A stretch of 13,038 nucleotides of DNA, taken from NCBI GenBank assembly GCA_900553675.1, contig USEH01000045.1, positions 1 through 13,038 of the forward strand. The letters run 5' to 3'. Origin of the DNA: an uncultured Ruminococcus sp. (GTDB lineage Bacteria > Bacillota > Clostridia > Oscillospirales > Ruminococcaceae). Below the pieces are notes generated by a model. The model worked only from the letters and a program-made list of their open reading frames with translations. It did not search any database and was not told the origin of the DNA. The position numbers were made by a program, and so were the translations under genes. Positions 12,817 to 13,038 of the stretch are shown here, piece after piece. The first letter of the stretch is position 1; each line of letters begins with the position of its first letter.

Positions 12817-12904
12817 CACCAATTTTGCATTTGTATCAGCTTTCTATATGGATTATCTTATTTTAGCCCTTTTCGTACATATTTTTTATACTTATTTCCC
12901 GTTA

Positions 12905-12946
12905 AAAAGTGTACAGAGGTTGCCAAAGCAAACCCTGTACACTTTT
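12905..12946. other. Symmetric hairpin AAAAGTGTACAG / CTGTACACTTTT
   Basis: A perfect 12-bp stem (12905-12916 with 12935-12946) is extended, after one bulged A, by GGTT/AACC (12918-12921 with 12931-12934), leaving a 9-nt loop. A residues on the left and T residues on the right make it usable as a terminator on either strand, although the T run lies within the stem. Confidence 0.7.
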
Positions 12947-12964
12947 ACAGGAAATTAGTATTAG

Positions 12965-13012
12965 CCCCATCGAGCGACCGCCTAAAACCAGCACGATGGG
13001 GTAATATTTTTT
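12965..13012 (+). terminator. Rho-independent terminator at the right edge
   Basis: CCCCATCG (12965-12972) pairs with CGATGGGG (12994-13001), with a 21-nt loop. The tail is TAATATTTTTT. It implies a plus-strand transcript reaching this point. Confidence 0.75.
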
Positions 13013-13038
13013 GCGATAATATATGATTCTCTGCCGCG

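Larger units (their letters stand above)
12817..13038. other. Gene-free right end with two strong hairpins
   Basis: No supported open frame on either strand. The stretch 12830-12900 is AT-rich and featureless. It is followed by the hairpin at 12905-12946 and the terminator at 12965-13012. It may be the trailer of the small protein mRNA, or a small RNA. Confidence 0.5.

Overview
The window looks like chromosomal DNA from a gut-type Firmicute of class Clostridia, probably Ruminococcaceae/Oscillospirales-like. The evidence is the set of protein relatives (PHP-type histidinol phosphatase, AsnA, rpsF-ssb-rpsR order, a YvyF-like zinc protein, a RING/DUF2628 membrane protein, GH44), the strong AAGGAGG-type ribosome binding sites, the near-consensus TTGACA-N17-TATAAT promoters and the standard genetic code. 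No phage, plasmid, transposase or CRISPR locus is visible.

Layout, left to right. (1) 1-1131 (+): the 3' end of hisE or hisIE, fused by a one-base stop/start overlap to a HisJ-type PHP histidinol phosphatase, i.e. the tail of a histidine operon. (2) 1128-2276 (+): asnA with its own perfect promoter, which overlaps the preceding stop codon, and a strong terminator. (3) 2277-2777: an AT-rich gap with 9-bp TGCAC iterons in opposite orientation on its two sides, then a promoter. (4) 2778-5555 (+): a short MutS-family ATPase, a degenerate 61-bp direct duplication of its 3' end, and a frameshifted gene for a membrane protein with a Cys/His cluster. (5) 5587-8242 (+): a sugar isomerase/epimerase-type TIM barrel and a secreted, membrane-anchored GH44 beta-glucanase preceded by a 15-bp tandem repeat; a terminator follows.

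(6) 8262-10904 (-): a DUF2628-like protein with RING and zinc-ribbon fingers, then the rpsF-ssb-rpsR operon (S6, SSB, S18), then a YvyF-like zinc/HTH protein. The -35 box of the rpsF promoter lies inside the loop of a hairpin that probably ends the upstream gene. (7) 11092-11427 (+): tRNA-Arg(ACG) with promoter and terminator, then a hairpin-rich element that resembles a dispersed repeat. (8) 11428-12364: a GNAT acetyltransferase and, convergent to it, a chloramphenicol-phosphotransferase-like P-loop kinase. (9) 12561-13038: a 75-residue unrecognised small protein followed by three strong hairpins.

Most of the window is ordinary housekeeping and accessory sequence. I do not see a convincing new multi-gene system. 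The points most worth checking are the inverted 9-bp iterons at 2368-2596, the 15-bp repeats in front of GH44, the frameshift at about 4731, the repeat element after the tRNA, and the small protein plus structured tail at the right edge.
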